Positions 40,131-48,818 of a DNA stretch of 64,000 nt are shown piece after piece (the first letter of the stretch is position 1; each line of letters begins with the position of its first letter). The notes under the pieces were generated by a model. That model had not been told where the DNA came from, did no database searches, and saw nothing but the letters and a program-made list of their open reading frames with translations. A program made the position numbers and the translations under genes. The stretch is taken from positions 1 through 64,000 of IMG/VR virus record IMGVR_UViG_3300029448_000009; one strand, written 5' to 3'. The DNA comes from a virus.

Positions 40131-40559
40131 ATGGTAGAAACGAGAATAAACCCAACAACGGGAACTACTGAACAGGTGCAAAGCACAACTCCTGAAGTTA
40201 TTACTACATCAATGATCATAACAGATCTAGAAAATGGTATTGACAGAACAGGTATTAAAGCTAAATACAGTTTAGAAGCATGGGAAGTTAAACAAATGTT
40301 TGATCACCCTGTACTAAAAGGTAAGAAAGCTAAACGAGTTAAAAAATTATCTTTTAGTTTTGTAGACGACACAGTTAATACTGATGTATTACCTGGACAA
40401 ACTAACTTAGTAGATCAAATAGCTGAAGAAGATGCAGAAAATTTAGAAGCTATTAATGATGCTAAAACAGAAGAAGAAGTCTTTTACAAAGAAGAAGATA
40501 AGCACAATGAGACATTAGAATCTCGTGCAGACGATTGGGCTAATGAACACAAATATTAA
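40131..40559 (+). CDS. Hypothetical protein between NTPase and SSB (142 aa)
   Basis: This acidic protein starts MVETRINPTTGTTEQVQSTTPEVITTSMIITDLENGIDRTGIKAKYSLEAWEVKQMFDHPVLKGKKAKRVKKLSF. The middle 'GIDRTGIKAKYSLEAWEVKQMFDHP' looks like a small helix-turn-helix: residues I-K-x-K-Y-x-L-x-x-W-E-V. The C-terminal half is a low-complexity acidic stretch (EEDAENLEAINDAKTEEEVFYKEED). A DNA-binding accessory of the recombination genes is possible. Confidence 0.55.
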   Translation: MVETRINPTTGTTEQVQSTTPEVITTSMIITDLENGIDRTGIKAKYSLEAWEVKQMFDHPVLKGKKAKRVKKLSFSFVDDTVNTDVLPGQTNLVDQIAEEDAENLEAINDAKTEEEVFYKEEDKHNETLESRADDWANEHKY

Positions 40560-40576
40560 TATTAAAAATTTATAAA

Positions 40577-41344
40577 ATGGCTATAACAAGCAACAATTCA
40601 GATCAAGAGGTCATGGGTAGCATTAAAAGTTATTCAGGACTTTCAAATTTTAATGTAGTAGCAGTAAATCCTACAATGCAGGAACTACACGCTATGGACA
40701 TTAAAGTAAAACAAGAACCAAATTATTTCTTAGAACTAAATGGTGAAGACTATTTCAAAGTTGTATTTTGGGTTAAGAACGAAGATCTAACTACTAGAAT
40801 GGAGGTCTTAATGCAAAATAAAACAAGAACTAGTAAAACTGGTAAATTTCAATGGTTAAACTCTGTAGGTCAATCTACATGGTCAGAAGGTAATCCTTCT
40901 TATGACTGGTGGCAAAAACCTGAGACATCAAGAAAAGCTTTTACTGGTGAGGAAACTTTAATTAATTTTGTTAAAGCATGGGCTAATGTAGCACCAGGTG
41001 GAGACGTATACTTTGAAACTATTGATAAAATAGTGCAAGGGAATGTAACAGAGTTAAAAGAACTAGTAAAAATACTAGCAGGAAACCAGGTTCGATTATT
41101 AGTAGGGGTAAAAGATGGTAAATATCAACAAGTTTATACTAAGATATTTGGCAGAATTAAACCACAAAGAGATGATTTATTTGTTAAATCATTAAACGAT
41201 GAGTACGGATCATTTAACGCAGAGTTTGCTACTGACCTTAAATGGGGTGAGTTTAAACCTGAGTTAGCTGTTGTATCTCCTGACCCTAGTGGTGCAGAAG
41301 ATCTTCCATTCTCTTCTGGTGATGAAGACAAAGATTGGGTATAA
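40577..41344 (+). CDS. Single-stranded DNA-binding protein, phage type
   Basis: This 255-aa protein has an OB-fold-like body (PNYFLELNGEDYFKVVFWVKNEDL, then KTGKFQWLNSVGQSTW, then GNQVRLLVGVKDGKYQQVYTKIFG). Its acidic C-terminal tail, DLPFSSGDEDKDWV, ends with an acidic-aromatic residue cluster like other phage and bacterial SSBs, where it recruits replisome partners. It is located between the NTPase and the primase genes. Identity of the family is by architecture and context, since no strict motif defines phage SSBs. Confidence 0.7.
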   Translation: MAITSNNSDQEVMGSIKSYSGLSNFNVVAVNPTMQELHAMDIKVKQEPNYFLELNGEDYFKVVFWVKNEDLTTRMEVLMQNKTRTSKTGKFQWLNSVGQSTWSEGNPSYDWWQKPETSRKAFTGEETLINFVKAWANVAPGGDVYFETIDKIVQGNVTELKELVKILAGNQVRLLVGVKDGKYQQVYTKIFGRIKPQRDDLFVKSLNDEYGSFNAEFATDLKWGEFKPELAVVSPDPSGAEDLPFSSGDEDKDWV

Positions 41345-41353
41345 TCTTTAAAT

Positions 41354-41435
41354 AACTATACAGGTGAGGTTGTAATATTATATTAACTCTCCGGTTATAC
41401 TTTGTGAACTTATTACGTTCCTCACTTGTATAGTT
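41354..41435 (+). ncRNA. Candidate 82-nt folded RNA between SSB and primase genes
   Basis: A 16-bp closing stem with one G-U pair (AACTATACAGGTGAGG at 41354-41369 with CCTCACTTGTATAGTT at 41420-41435) encloses a 6-bp stem GTAATA/TATTAC (41372-41377 with 41411-41416) and an apical TAAC/GTTA hairpin. A T-rich stretch (TTTTATTTTT region) follows. It lies 9 nt after the SSB stop and 21 nt before the primase start, and no frame crosses it. Confidence 0.65.
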
Positions 41436-41456
41436 TTATTTTTAACACACATTGAT

Positions 41457-42422
41457 ATGATAACATCAAGACCAAGTAATGATATATTACACACAGACAC
41501 AATATTAGAAAAAATAACAGAGTTTGACATATTTAAATACTACTGTTCTGTATTTATAGAACTTAATAAGAAATTTTGCAGCGAGTTGAGAGAGGATAGA
41601 AAACCTTCAGCATCTGTAGTTAATTATAACGGTAATCTATTATACAAAGATTTTGGACATCCTGAGCATACATTTAATTGTTTTGGATATGTTCAGTTTA
41701 AATATGGAGTAACATTTACTGAAGCTTTAATTCAAATTAGCAATGATTTTAATTTAAAACTAGTAAGTTCAAATGGAGTAGTGCGGTCCAAGGTTCCTAC
41801 ACTTTATGGTAATCAACATGTTGACAAGAAAGTCACTATTATTAAAATAAAGAGTAGAAATTGGAATTTTTCAGATGCACGATTTTGGAAACCTTTTGGT
41901 ATAAGTAAGAAAATTTTAACTATCTTTGCAGTTAAGCCTATCTCATACTATTGGATAAATGAAAATAGATTCAAAGCTAAAACTCCTACTTATGCTTTTA
42001 GGTTTAACAATAAATTTAAAATTTACGCTCCTTATGAAACAAACAATAAATGGTTTAGTAACACTAATAAAAACATCGTTCAAGGCTATGATCAACTTCC
42101 TGATAAAGGTAATGTCTTATATATTACATCTTCCCTCAAAGATGTTATGTGTTTGCACGCAATGCGATTGCGTGGGATTGCTCTGCAGTCAGAAATGCAA
42201 CTCCCCAGCAAGTTGCAAATGCAATTGCTGCAAGAAAGATTCAAAAAAATAGTTATTTTTTACGACAATGATACTCCTGGACAGTCTATGGCTGCTAAAA
42301 TATGCAGTGAGTATAATTTAGATAATCTTTACATTCCAAATGATTGGGGTGCTAAAGATGTATCTGATGCTGTTGCTTTACACGGGTTTGATAAAGCAAA
42401 ACAATTTATATATGAGATTTAA
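41457..42422 (+). CDS. DnaG-type primase with altered Toprim motif
   Basis: This 321-aa primase has an N-terminal zinc-domain relic: CSELREDRKPSASVVNYNGNLLYKDFGHPEHTFNCFGYV (about 42-80) keeps the E-D-R-x-P-S core and two cysteines. The Toprim part has VLYITSSLKDVMCLHAM (about 220-236), where the usual catalytic E of the E-G-x-x-D motif is replaced by serine, and IVIFYDNDTPGQ (about 268-279), which keeps D-x-D. The same S-for-E change is common in related marine-phage primases. It makes RNA primers for the helicase-polymerase pair. It overlaps the endonuclease start by 11 nt. Confidence 0.85.
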   Translation: MITSRPSNDILHTDTILEKITEFDIFKYYCSVFIELNKKFCSELREDRKPSASVVNYNGNLLYKDFGHPEHTFNCFGYVQFKYGVTFTEALIQISNDFNLKLVSSNGVVRSKVPTLYGNQHVDKKVTIIKIKSRNWNFSDARFWKPFGISKKILTIFAVKPISYYWINENRFKAKTPTYAFRFNNKFKIYAPYETNNKWFSNTNKNIVQGYDQLPDKGNVLYITSSLKDVMCLHAMRLRGIALQSEMQLPSKLQMQLLQERFKKIVIFYDNDTPGQSMAAKICSEYNLDNLYIPNDWGAKDVSDAVALHGFDKAKQFIYEI

Positions 42423-42861
42423 AAGAAGAAAAGGAAAAGCAAAGATAAGATCTAAACCTACTGAAATAGATGGTATAAAATTTAGATCTAAATTAGAAGC
42501 ATTTACTTATAAAAAACTAAAAGAAAACAAAATTAAACACGAATACGAAAGTGAAAAGTTTGTTTTGCATGAGGGTTTTTATTTTACTTCTGATTCTTAT
42601 GAACAATCAACAACAGGTTATAGAAATAGAGGAGCAGAGAAAGTTAGAGCAATTACATATTTGCCAGACTTTTTATCTCCAGCTATTAACCATAAACGCA
42701 AATGGATAATTGAATGCAAAGGTTTTGCTAATGACAGATTCCCTATGAAATGGAAAATGTTTAAAAAATATTTACACGATAACAATCCTAACTGTGTCTT
42801 ATTTGTACCTAAAAATCAAAAACAGGTACTAGAAACAATAGAAATAATTAAAAATTTATGA
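42412..42861 (+). CDS. PD-(D/E)XK endonuclease (Holliday-junction/T7 endonuclease I-like)
   Basis: This 149-aa protein is taken from ATG 42412, since the longer frame lies in the primase gene. The basic start (MRFKRRKGKAKIRSK) precedes GIKFRSKLEAFTYKKLKENKI (about 20-40), AITYLPDFLSP (about 80-90) and KWIIECKGFAN (about 98-108). P-D ... E-C-K is the metal-binding core of the PD-(D/E)XK fold. The size and gene position near the primase and exonuclease suit a branched-DNA resolvase or endonuclease similar to T7 gp3, or a DUF1064-type nuclease. Confidence 0.75.
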   Translation: MRFKRRKGKAKIRSKPTEIDGIKFRSKLEAFTYKKLKENKIKHEYESEKFVLHEGFYFTSDSYEQSTTGYRNRGAEKVRAITYLPDFLSPAINHKRKWIIECKGFANDRFPMKWKMFKKYLHDNNPNCVLFVPKNQKQVLETIEIIKNL

Positions 42862-42862
42862 C

Positions 42863-43210
42863 ATGAATCAAATGGAGAATGTAACTCCAATCCATAAATG
42901 GGTTGATGAGTTACAGCCAGGCGATTTAATTAGAGTGTCTTACGGATCAGGTTCTCATTATACAGGACTGTTTAGAGATCGTAGGTTAAAAACTAATGGG
43001 GCTATATTATATTATTATGATATGCCTGGCCCTATGGTTACAAACTCTGATAAAGATTGCTGGTATCAAAAAAGGCTAGAGGAAAAACTTCCTGCAGTCT
43101 CGTATATCTACGGATATATGTATAAAGATAGGATACATCCTGCACAAGAATGGATGTTAACTAAAATTCAAAAAGAGTATTATAACAAATTAAAAGAATT
43201 TATAAGATGA
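42863..43210 (+). CDS. Hypothetical protein before the rIIA-like gene (115 aa)
   Basis: This protein starts MNQMENVTPIHKWVDELQPGDLIRVSYGSGSHYTGLFRDRRLKTNGAILYYYDMPG. The strand pattern P-G-D-L-I-R-V ... Y-T-G-L-F is that of a small SH3-like or beta-barrel fold. The helical C-terminal half (AQEWMLTKIQKEYYNKLKEF) may bind a partner. It overlaps the next gene by 4 nt. The function is unknown. Confidence 0.5.
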   Translation: MNQMENVTPIHKWVDELQPGDLIRVSYGSGSHYTGLFRDRRLKTNGAILYYYDMPGPMVTNSDKDCWYQKRLEEKLPAVSYIYGYMYKDRIHPAQEWMLTKIQKEYYNKLKEFIR

Positions 43211-46041
43211 GTATTAAAACAATTGATCGAGACATCCAAAGTGGACAAGAGGGTGTCAAGAAGAAAATCAACAAAGGTGCTGAAAAGCTAGTCTTTGACA
43301 TTCTTCAAGCGTCTCAGTACTCCCAGCCAATTCCATCAACAGTTAGAGAGTTAACTACAAATGCATGTGACTCTCAACGTGAGAAGGAAATGGCCATAGA
43401 GATACTAAGAGGTACAAAGAAAGCAGAAGACTACTATATTCAGCGAGAAGGAGAAGCTTACACAGATAGTAACTTTGATCTTTCATATTATAATTTGTCA
43501 CATTTAAATACAGGATCAAAAACAGTTCACCTTAAATACAAAGAAAATGAAGGTACAGGTTTTTGTGATAAGTTTAGTGTTACAGATTTTGGTGTGGGTA
43601 TAGGAGATAGAAGGTTAGAAGGGGTTCTAGAACTAGGTTATTCTACGAAAAGAAATACTAGTGAGAACTTTGGCGCATTTGGTTTGGGTGCAAAAGTCGC
43701 ACTCTCAACAGGCGTTGATTTCTATACTATAGAAACTGCACATAATGGTAAAAGGTTTAAATGTAATTGTTACAATTATAAAACAGATTTTATTATACCT
43801 AAGTTTAATTTAACAACTGGTAAAGAAAATCCATTTGTAACATTTTCAGATGGAACTAAAGTTTATTATGAACCAACGGATAGTGCAAACTTTACTACAA
43901 TAAGTTTTGGTGTAAAAAGACATAATAGATCTAGATTTAGAGATGCTGTAGAAGAACAGTTACTATATATAGACAATGTTGTGTTTGAAATAGAGGACCA
44001 AGAGGGTGATATAGAAAACGTAAATTTTCATGCTGAAGTATTACATAATTCTAAGAATCTTATTATTTCTGATAGTTATGTATTTAGTAGACCGCATATT
44101 ATGATTGTAAAAGATGAAAATGCTTCTACAGGTATTAATTATGGTCATATTAACTTTAGAGAACTAGAAATGGAGGGCCTTTATGGTGCTGTTGCATTTA
44201 AATGTCCTATGAGACAAGTAATGAGAGATCCAGACACTGGTGAAGAAATTGTTCTTCAAGAAGGTGTGGACGTTACTCCGTCTCGTGAGAAAGTTATATG
44301 GAACGAGTCTACTAAAGACTATGTACAAAATTTAATTAAGCAAGCTGCTTTTGAGGCTACTGAATTGGTTCAAGATAAGCTTGATGAAAGTGATTTTGTT
44401 AAATGGATTTACAAATGTAAAAATGTAATGCATCATAGTAAGTTTGATACGGACGACACAAAAGATTTAGTTCTTAGTAAAATGGCTAATATTATTGACA
44501 AAGATATGTTGTCTCCATACTTTCCTGGTAATAAAGATATCAAGTTTGGTACTCTTCAAAAAGTGTTTGGTAAAAAAACCAACATTAAGAAGATTACTAT
44601 AGAAAGAGATTGGAATACCAAGAAAGAAACTGTTAAAAGACAAGATCTTGAGTCTTGGGAACAGTTTGGTTATAACAGTAATAAAATCTATATCAAAGGA
44701 TTAGAAACTCAATTTCATTGGCATGCTGATTCTTATGTACTAAAACAATTGTCAACTGGTGATACTTTGTATGTTGTTACTGAAACAGATGGTACAGATA
44801 CTGAACGTATTGCTGCTATAGGTAACATTGCCGATGACAATGAACGTGCAAGGCAAATGAAGTTTTATCAAAAAGATAAAAAACGTGTTCAAGATGCTAT
44901 GGCGGAACTTAGAAATTCAGAAGCTATTTCATATTATGAAGATATTGAGGTAGACGAAGAGTGGTTGGCTGAATATAAGAAAACAGCTAAGCAAAGAGAA
45001 GAAGTTGCGGCAATGTCTTATATGAGTCCAGAAGAGCGACGTAAGATACAAGAACGTATGGTAGCATATACTTTACGTGAATGTATTAAATACAAAAACT
45101 CTTCTACTGCTAGCCCAACAGGCTATATATGGGATAAGGTAGAGCCTAGAACGTCTGATCTTATGAATACAGAAACTGTTACATATTATGGCACTAAAGA
45201 AGATGAAGATGCTTTAATATTAGCAGCTAATATTCTTAAGCGTCAGAATCCTACGCACAATGAAGTATGGCCAAACAGGCGTAATCAATATGATGAGCAA
45301 GATGGTAGACCTGTTTATTTTTGGGAATATCCTCCTACTAGAAGTTACTCTGGTGATGAGCCTCAAGAAGGCTATTTGGATAAACCAAACTTAGAATGGG
45401 ATAGACCACAGCTTATTAGAGTTAACTCTAAAGTAGCTAAACACATGGCAACTAATCCTAATTGTAGGCATATTGATGAGTTCTTTTACACGGCTACTGA
45501 TACTAATCATTTTAGTGTAGATCCTGCTATTGTTAAATGGTATACAGGTTATTGCATGAGACTTGAAAATGACAAGTTTATGGGTAATATGAAAGCTATT
45601 AACAAAGAGATGTATGAAAACTATGAAGAAATTCAAGAGTATATTTCATCTACAACAGGATTTCACTCAATAAAAAACTACTTGGAGAAACCTCAGATGA
45701 AGATGTTTAAGAAAATGATAGAATTTAATGCATTTCTTGACTCTCTTAATCAAGATGATCCAAATGCTGTTAAAACTAAAGCTAGAGAACTTTTTGTATT
45801 TACAGACGTAACATGTAACAATGTTGTAGACAAAGATGTAATTATAGCTTTTGAGGATTTGCTATTGTATTTAGAACCTATTGCTTTATTTTTAAATTCT
45901 ATTGACGATATACAGAATAAAATAGAAAATAATGATACAGGTAATGAATACTCTAAACAGCTTAACGAGTATCTCAAATTTAAACAAAGATTGGGTTGGA
46001 AACCACCCATCAATTTATTAACTTTAAACAAAAATAATTAA
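43207..46041 (+). CDS. rIIA-like GHKL ATPase
   Basis: This 944-aa protein has a GHKL nucleotide-binding region in the first 170 residues: PSTVRELTTNACDSQ (N box with E and N, about 40-55), KFSVTDFGVGIGDRRL (D-x-G-x-G box, about 122-138) and SENFGAFGLGAKVA (G2 box, about 155-168). The remaining 700 residues are helical and charged. The length, fold and an rIIB-like gene directly downstream match phage rIIA-type proteins, which in T4 prevent host- or prophage-triggered abortive lysis. Its function in this phage is not demonstrated. Confidence 0.75.
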   Translation: MSIKTIDRDIQSGQEGVKKKINKGAEKLVFDILQASQYSQPIPSTVRELTTNACDSQREKEMAIEILRGTKKAEDYYIQREGEAYTDSNFDLSYYNLSHLNTGSKTVHLKYKENEGTGFCDKFSVTDFGVGIGDRRLEGVLELGYSTKRNTSENFGAFGLGAKVALSTGVDFYTIETAHNGKRFKCNCYNYKTDFIIPKFNLTTGKENPFVTFSDGTKVYYEPTDSANFTTISFGVKRHNRSRFRDAVEEQLLYIDNVVFEIEDQEGDIENVNFHAEVLHNSKNLIISDSYVFSRPHIMIVKDENASTGINYGHINFRELEMEGLYGAVAFKCPMRQVMRDPDTGEEIVLQEGVDVTPSREKVIWNESTKDYVQNLIKQAAFEATELVQDKLDESDFVKWIYKCKNVMHHSKFDTDDTKDLVLSKMANIIDKDMLSPYFPGNKDIKFGTLQKVFGKKTNIKKITIERDWNTKKETVKRQDLESWEQFGYNSNKIYIKGLETQFHWHADSYVLKQLSTGDTLYVVTETDGTDTERIAAIGNIADDNERARQMKFYQKDKKRVQDAMAELRNSEAISYYEDIEVDEEWLAEYKKTAKQREEVAAMSYMSPEERRKIQERMVAYTLRECIKYKNSSTASPTGYIWDKVEPRTSDLMNTETVTYYGTKEDEDALILAANILKRQNPTHNEVWPNRRNQYDEQDGRPVYFWEYPPTRSYSGDEPQEGYLDKPNLEWDRPQLIRVNSKVAKHMATNPNCRHIDEFFYTATDTNHFSVDPAIVKWYTGYCMRLENDKFMGNMKAINKEMYENYEEIQEYISSTTGFHSIKNYLEKPQMKMFKKMIEFNAFLDSLNQDDPNAVKTKARELFVFTDVTCNNVVDKDVIIAFEDLLLYLEPIALFLNSIDDIQNKIENNDTGNEYSKQLNEYLKFKQRLGWKPPINLLTLNKNN

Positions 46042-46043
46042 TT

Positions 46044-47222
46044 ATGATTTCAATAAATGTTATCGATGACAAGATCTCAGGATCTTATGGTGACAAGACA
46101 TTTTGTATAGACTTTAACAAAGAAGTCTATACAAAAATGTTGGAATTAGCAGAAAAAGCTAATACCGCAGTCACAATGGAGGACTACAAAGCTGTGTTAA
46201 AGCAGTTTGAACCTCTTACAGTTCAAGATTATACTAAAACTGTTCAAGATAAGTGTGAATTTATTCATGTAAATAAAAGTACAGGTGAATTCTTCTTACA
46301 ACACAACAATGTAGTATCGTCTATACCTATGCCTGAAGCATTGGTAGAAAGAATCTATGAGTCTATGGACAAAGGATTAGATTTTATGCCACTAGTTAAA
46401 ATGTGGACTAGATGGTTAAGAAACCCTGTTCTTCGTACTAAAATGAAGAAAGGATGGGGCAAAGAATTTTGTGAAAGATTCTTTAGTTACATTAATCTTA
46501 AATATGTTCACCCGGTTCTTAAGAAAGAGCTAATGGAAGAGCACGGTTTAAGTGAAGAAGTTGCAGAAAGAAGAGCTACTATGTATCAAATGAAAATAAC
46601 CAAAGAAGGTTTACTAAATGGTTACAAAGTATCTACTGAGATTCTAACTAAATTTAAACAAGATGAAGACGGTGAAGTTCAAGAAGTACCAAGGTACAAA
46701 AGAACATTTAACGTTGACACTGGTGAAATTGAGTCAGAAGGATTACCAGAACATGTAGAAGACAGATTGTTTCAGCCTGCTATTATGGGCTCAAGCGGTG
46801 ATGCTTTTTACTGTGAAGGTAGTAATGGTTATGCTAACCCACAACACTTTATAAAAGTTGGTTGTACTCATAGATTACCTGATTGGAGCTATGTTAACAC
46901 TAATGATCGTATATCATGTGTTAAAGGTCTTCATTTTGGTGGTCTAGAATACATTAACTGTATAGGTGGTGAGATACATAACATTTTTGTAGATCCAATG
47001 CATATTGGTGCAGTACCTGATGACGAAACAGGTGCAGCTAGATGTCTTCAATATTTTGTACACTCTTCTTTAGCAGGTGTAAATGGTTCTATATATCATA
47101 GTTCTACTTATGCAGCTAAAACTGATGAGCAGTGGGCAGAAATGCGCGCTAAGATTGTAGAAGAATACGACGCTTCTACTATAGAGAGTGGTAAAGAGGT
47201 TGGTGAGTTAACTAACCTTTAA
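46044..47222 (+). CDS. rIIB-like protein
   Basis: This 392-aa protein is paired with the rIIA-like gene (2 nt apart). The C-terminal half has CVKGLHFGGLEYINCIGGEIHNIFVDPMHIGAVPDDETGAARCLQYFVH (about 295-345), which resembles the rIIB pattern 'C-x-x-G-L-H ... (V/I)-x-V-x-P ... V-P-x-D ... R-C-x-x-Y'. An N-terminal regulatory-like region (ISGSYGDKTFCIDFNKEVYTKMLELAEKA) and central helices precede it. It probably works with the rIIA-like ATPase. A strong inverted repeat follows the stop. Confidence 0.7.
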   Translation: MISINVIDDKISGSYGDKTFCIDFNKEVYTKMLELAEKANTAVTMEDYKAVLKQFEPLTVQDYTKTVQDKCEFIHVNKSTGEFFLQHNNVVSSIPMPEALVERIYESMDKGLDFMPLVKMWTRWLRNPVLRTKMKKGWGKEFCERFFSYINLKYVHPVLKKELMEEHGLSEEVAERRATMYQMKITKEGLLNGYKVSTEILTKFKQDEDGEVQEVPRYKRTFNVDTGEIESEGLPEHVEDRLFQPAIMGSSGDAFYCEGSNGYANPQHFIKVGCTHRLPDWSYVNTNDRISCVKGLHFGGLEYINCIGGEIHNIFVDPMHIGAVPDDETGAARCLQYFVHSSLAGVNGSIYHSSTYAAKTDEQWAEMRAKIVEEYDASTIESGKEVGELTNL

Positions 47223-47231
47223 ATATTAATA

Positions 47232-47300
47232 TAATAGAGTATATACTTAGACTGTTTAAAAATTAAGGTCTTTTCCGCAGTGTAAGTATATACTTTATTA
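47232..47300 (+). ncRNA. Long inverted repeat between rIIB-like and exonuclease genes
   Basis: The arms TAATAGAGTATATAC... and ...GTATATACTTTATTA pair over 18 bp (47232-47249 with 47283-47300), then after one mismatch over 4 more bp (47251-47254 with 47278-47281). The loop is 23 nt. Each arm contains the palindrome AGTATATACT, so the site could equally be two copies of a dimeric operator. A competing pairing (AGAC/GTCT) exists within the loop. Confidence 0.6.
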
Positions 47301-47314
47301 TTAAATTTAAAGAT

Positions 47315-48088
47315 ATGGAAGAACTAGATATATTGCAAATTCCAGACGATGGTCCAGTTGCACTAATAGATGCAGACAGTTTATTATATTACGAAATGGG
47401 TAAGCCAACACTAGAAGAGGCTATCCAAGGTATAAATAATAGATTGCTTCACATGCTAGCAATGTGCGGGACTAGCAAGTACGCAGGATTTTTAACTTTA
47501 TCAAGATGTTTTAGATATGAAGTTGCAAAAACTAAAGCCTATAAACATAATAGAAAAGGAGGTTCTAAACCTATTATTTTTTATGCTTTACGGGAGTATC
47601 TACAACAGGAGTGGAAAATGGAGGCCGTTAGAGGCTTAGAAGCAGACGATCTTGTTGCAGTGCATGCTAAACCTAGTGGAACCATTGTTTGTAGCCCAGA
47701 TAAGGACGTTCTTTATCAAGTAGCAGGTAAACATTTTAATTTTAGAACTAATGAATTTATAAAGACTTCAAAACTAGAAGCTAATAAATTTCTTTGGAAA
47801 CAAACATTAATGGGTGATGCTACAGACGGGATAGAAGGAATTCCTAAAGTGGGACCTAAAACTGCAGATAATTTATTAAAGAAGGTAACAAAAGGATTTG
47901 AAAAAATAGTAATAGAAAAGTATGTTGAAAAATTTGGATATTACGAAGGAGTTTGTAAGTTTGCTGAGACATTTAAGCTTGTACATATATTAAAAACATA
48001 TGAACAAGTAGAAAATGCAATAGGACTAGACTTATCAGGATCTCTTCAAGTTCATGATATTAAACATTTAAATATTAATTATGGTTAA
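47315..48088 (+). CDS. 5'-3' exonuclease (FEN/T7 gp6-like)
   Basis: This 257-aa protein has the PIN/FEN order of metal-binding acids: VALIDADSLLYY (D at about 17-19), YKHNRKGGSKPI (basic arch region), RGLEADDLVAVHA (E-A-D-D, about 107-114), TIVCSPDKDVLYQ (S-P-D-K-D, about 125-137) and GDATDGIEGIPKVGPKTADNLL (helix-hairpin-helix, about 168-190). It supplies the 5' nuclease function missing from the polymerase gene, for primer removal and end processing. It begins shortly after a strong inverted repeat and overlaps the next gene by 8 nt. Confidence 0.9.
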   Translation: MEELDILQIPDDGPVALIDADSLLYYEMGKPTLEEAIQGINNRLLHMLAMCGTSKYAGFLTLSRCFRYEVAKTKAYKHNRKGGSKPIIFYALREYLQQEWKMEAVRGLEADDLVAVHAKPSGTIVCSPDKDVLYQVAGKHFNFRTNEFIKTSKLEANKFLWKQTLMGDATDGIEGIPKVGPKTADNLLKKVTKGFEKIVIEKYVEKFGYYEGVCKFAETFKLVHILKTYEQVENAIGLDLSGSLQVHDIKHLNINYG

Positions 48089-48818
48089 ATGTGAAACTGT
48101 TTTATTTAATCCTCTTAATGCGAGGACTGTACGACTTACAGGTGGTACAAAAACTATTAACCCTCATGTTTTTGATGCGGAAATAGTCTCTCTAGAAATG
48201 CCTACTGACGTAGTGATTTCCACAGGAAAGACTATTTCTATTAAAAATAGAAAGTATAAAGTTAATTTTATAGATAAACTTTATAAGGGTAATGTTTTGA
48301 TTTATGATTTGCATGTAGCAAAGCCTAACAAATCAAACATATTTATATTACCAATGTTAAGCGGAGAAAGGAATTTGTATTTTTACAATACACACCTGGT
48401 TAACGTTTTTATAGGGACTGTTCAACAAAAAGGATGTATTGCTTTATTGTATAGATGGAGCAAAGATCCTTTATTTTTAAAGTTTGAAGCCGCTGTAAAA
48501 CAATTTAGAAGTTATATAGATATGGAGGACCACGATGAATACGTATTGTATTTATTTGATGTTCCGTCAGGACAAAAACAAAACTACAAGAAATTTATAA
48601 ACGGAAAATACTCAGAGTTAAGCACAAAATATAAAACACAATTACTTAAATTTCATGGAATGAATATAGATAGTCAAATAGGACAAATCTTATTTAAAAG
48701 TGAAAAACGAAAACACAGACTGGAAACTATGTTAGGATGTATACTAAGCGATGAAGCAGAATTGTATAGTATTATAAATCCAAAAAAAGAATTATTTAAT
48801 CCTAAAAACTATTTATAA
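48081..48818 (+). CDS. Hypothetical late-early gene (245 aa)
   Basis: This basic protein starts MVKCETVLFNPLNARTVRLTGGTKTINPHVFDAEIVSLEMP. It has beta-rich N- and central parts (IYDLHVAKPNKSNIFILPMLSGERNLYFYNTHLVNVFIG) and a helical, lysine-rich C-terminal part. The strings ILPMLSG and NTHLVNVFIG recall conserved core strands but match nothing I know. It overlaps the next gene by 1 nt (TAATG). Position near the exonuclease suggests nucleic-acid metabolism. Confidence 0.55.
   Translation: MVKCETVLFNPLNARTVRLTGGTKTINPHVFDAEIVSLEMPTDVVISTGKTISIKNRKYKVNFIDKLYKGNVLIYDLHVAKPNKSNIFILPMLSGERNLYFYNTHLVNVFIGTVQQKGCIALLYRWSKDPLFLKFEAAVKQFRSYIDMEDHDEYVLYLFDVPSGQKQNYKKFINGKYSELSTKYKTQLLKFHGMNIDSQIGQILFKSEKRKHRLETMLGCILSDEAELYSIINPKKELFNPKNYL

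Noticed and set aside
41959-42252. A 97-codon plus-strand frame with many cysteines inside the primase gene
   Set aside because: Cysteines arise from reading the Toprim region in another frame. The primase frame carries the motifs and spans the whole interval.
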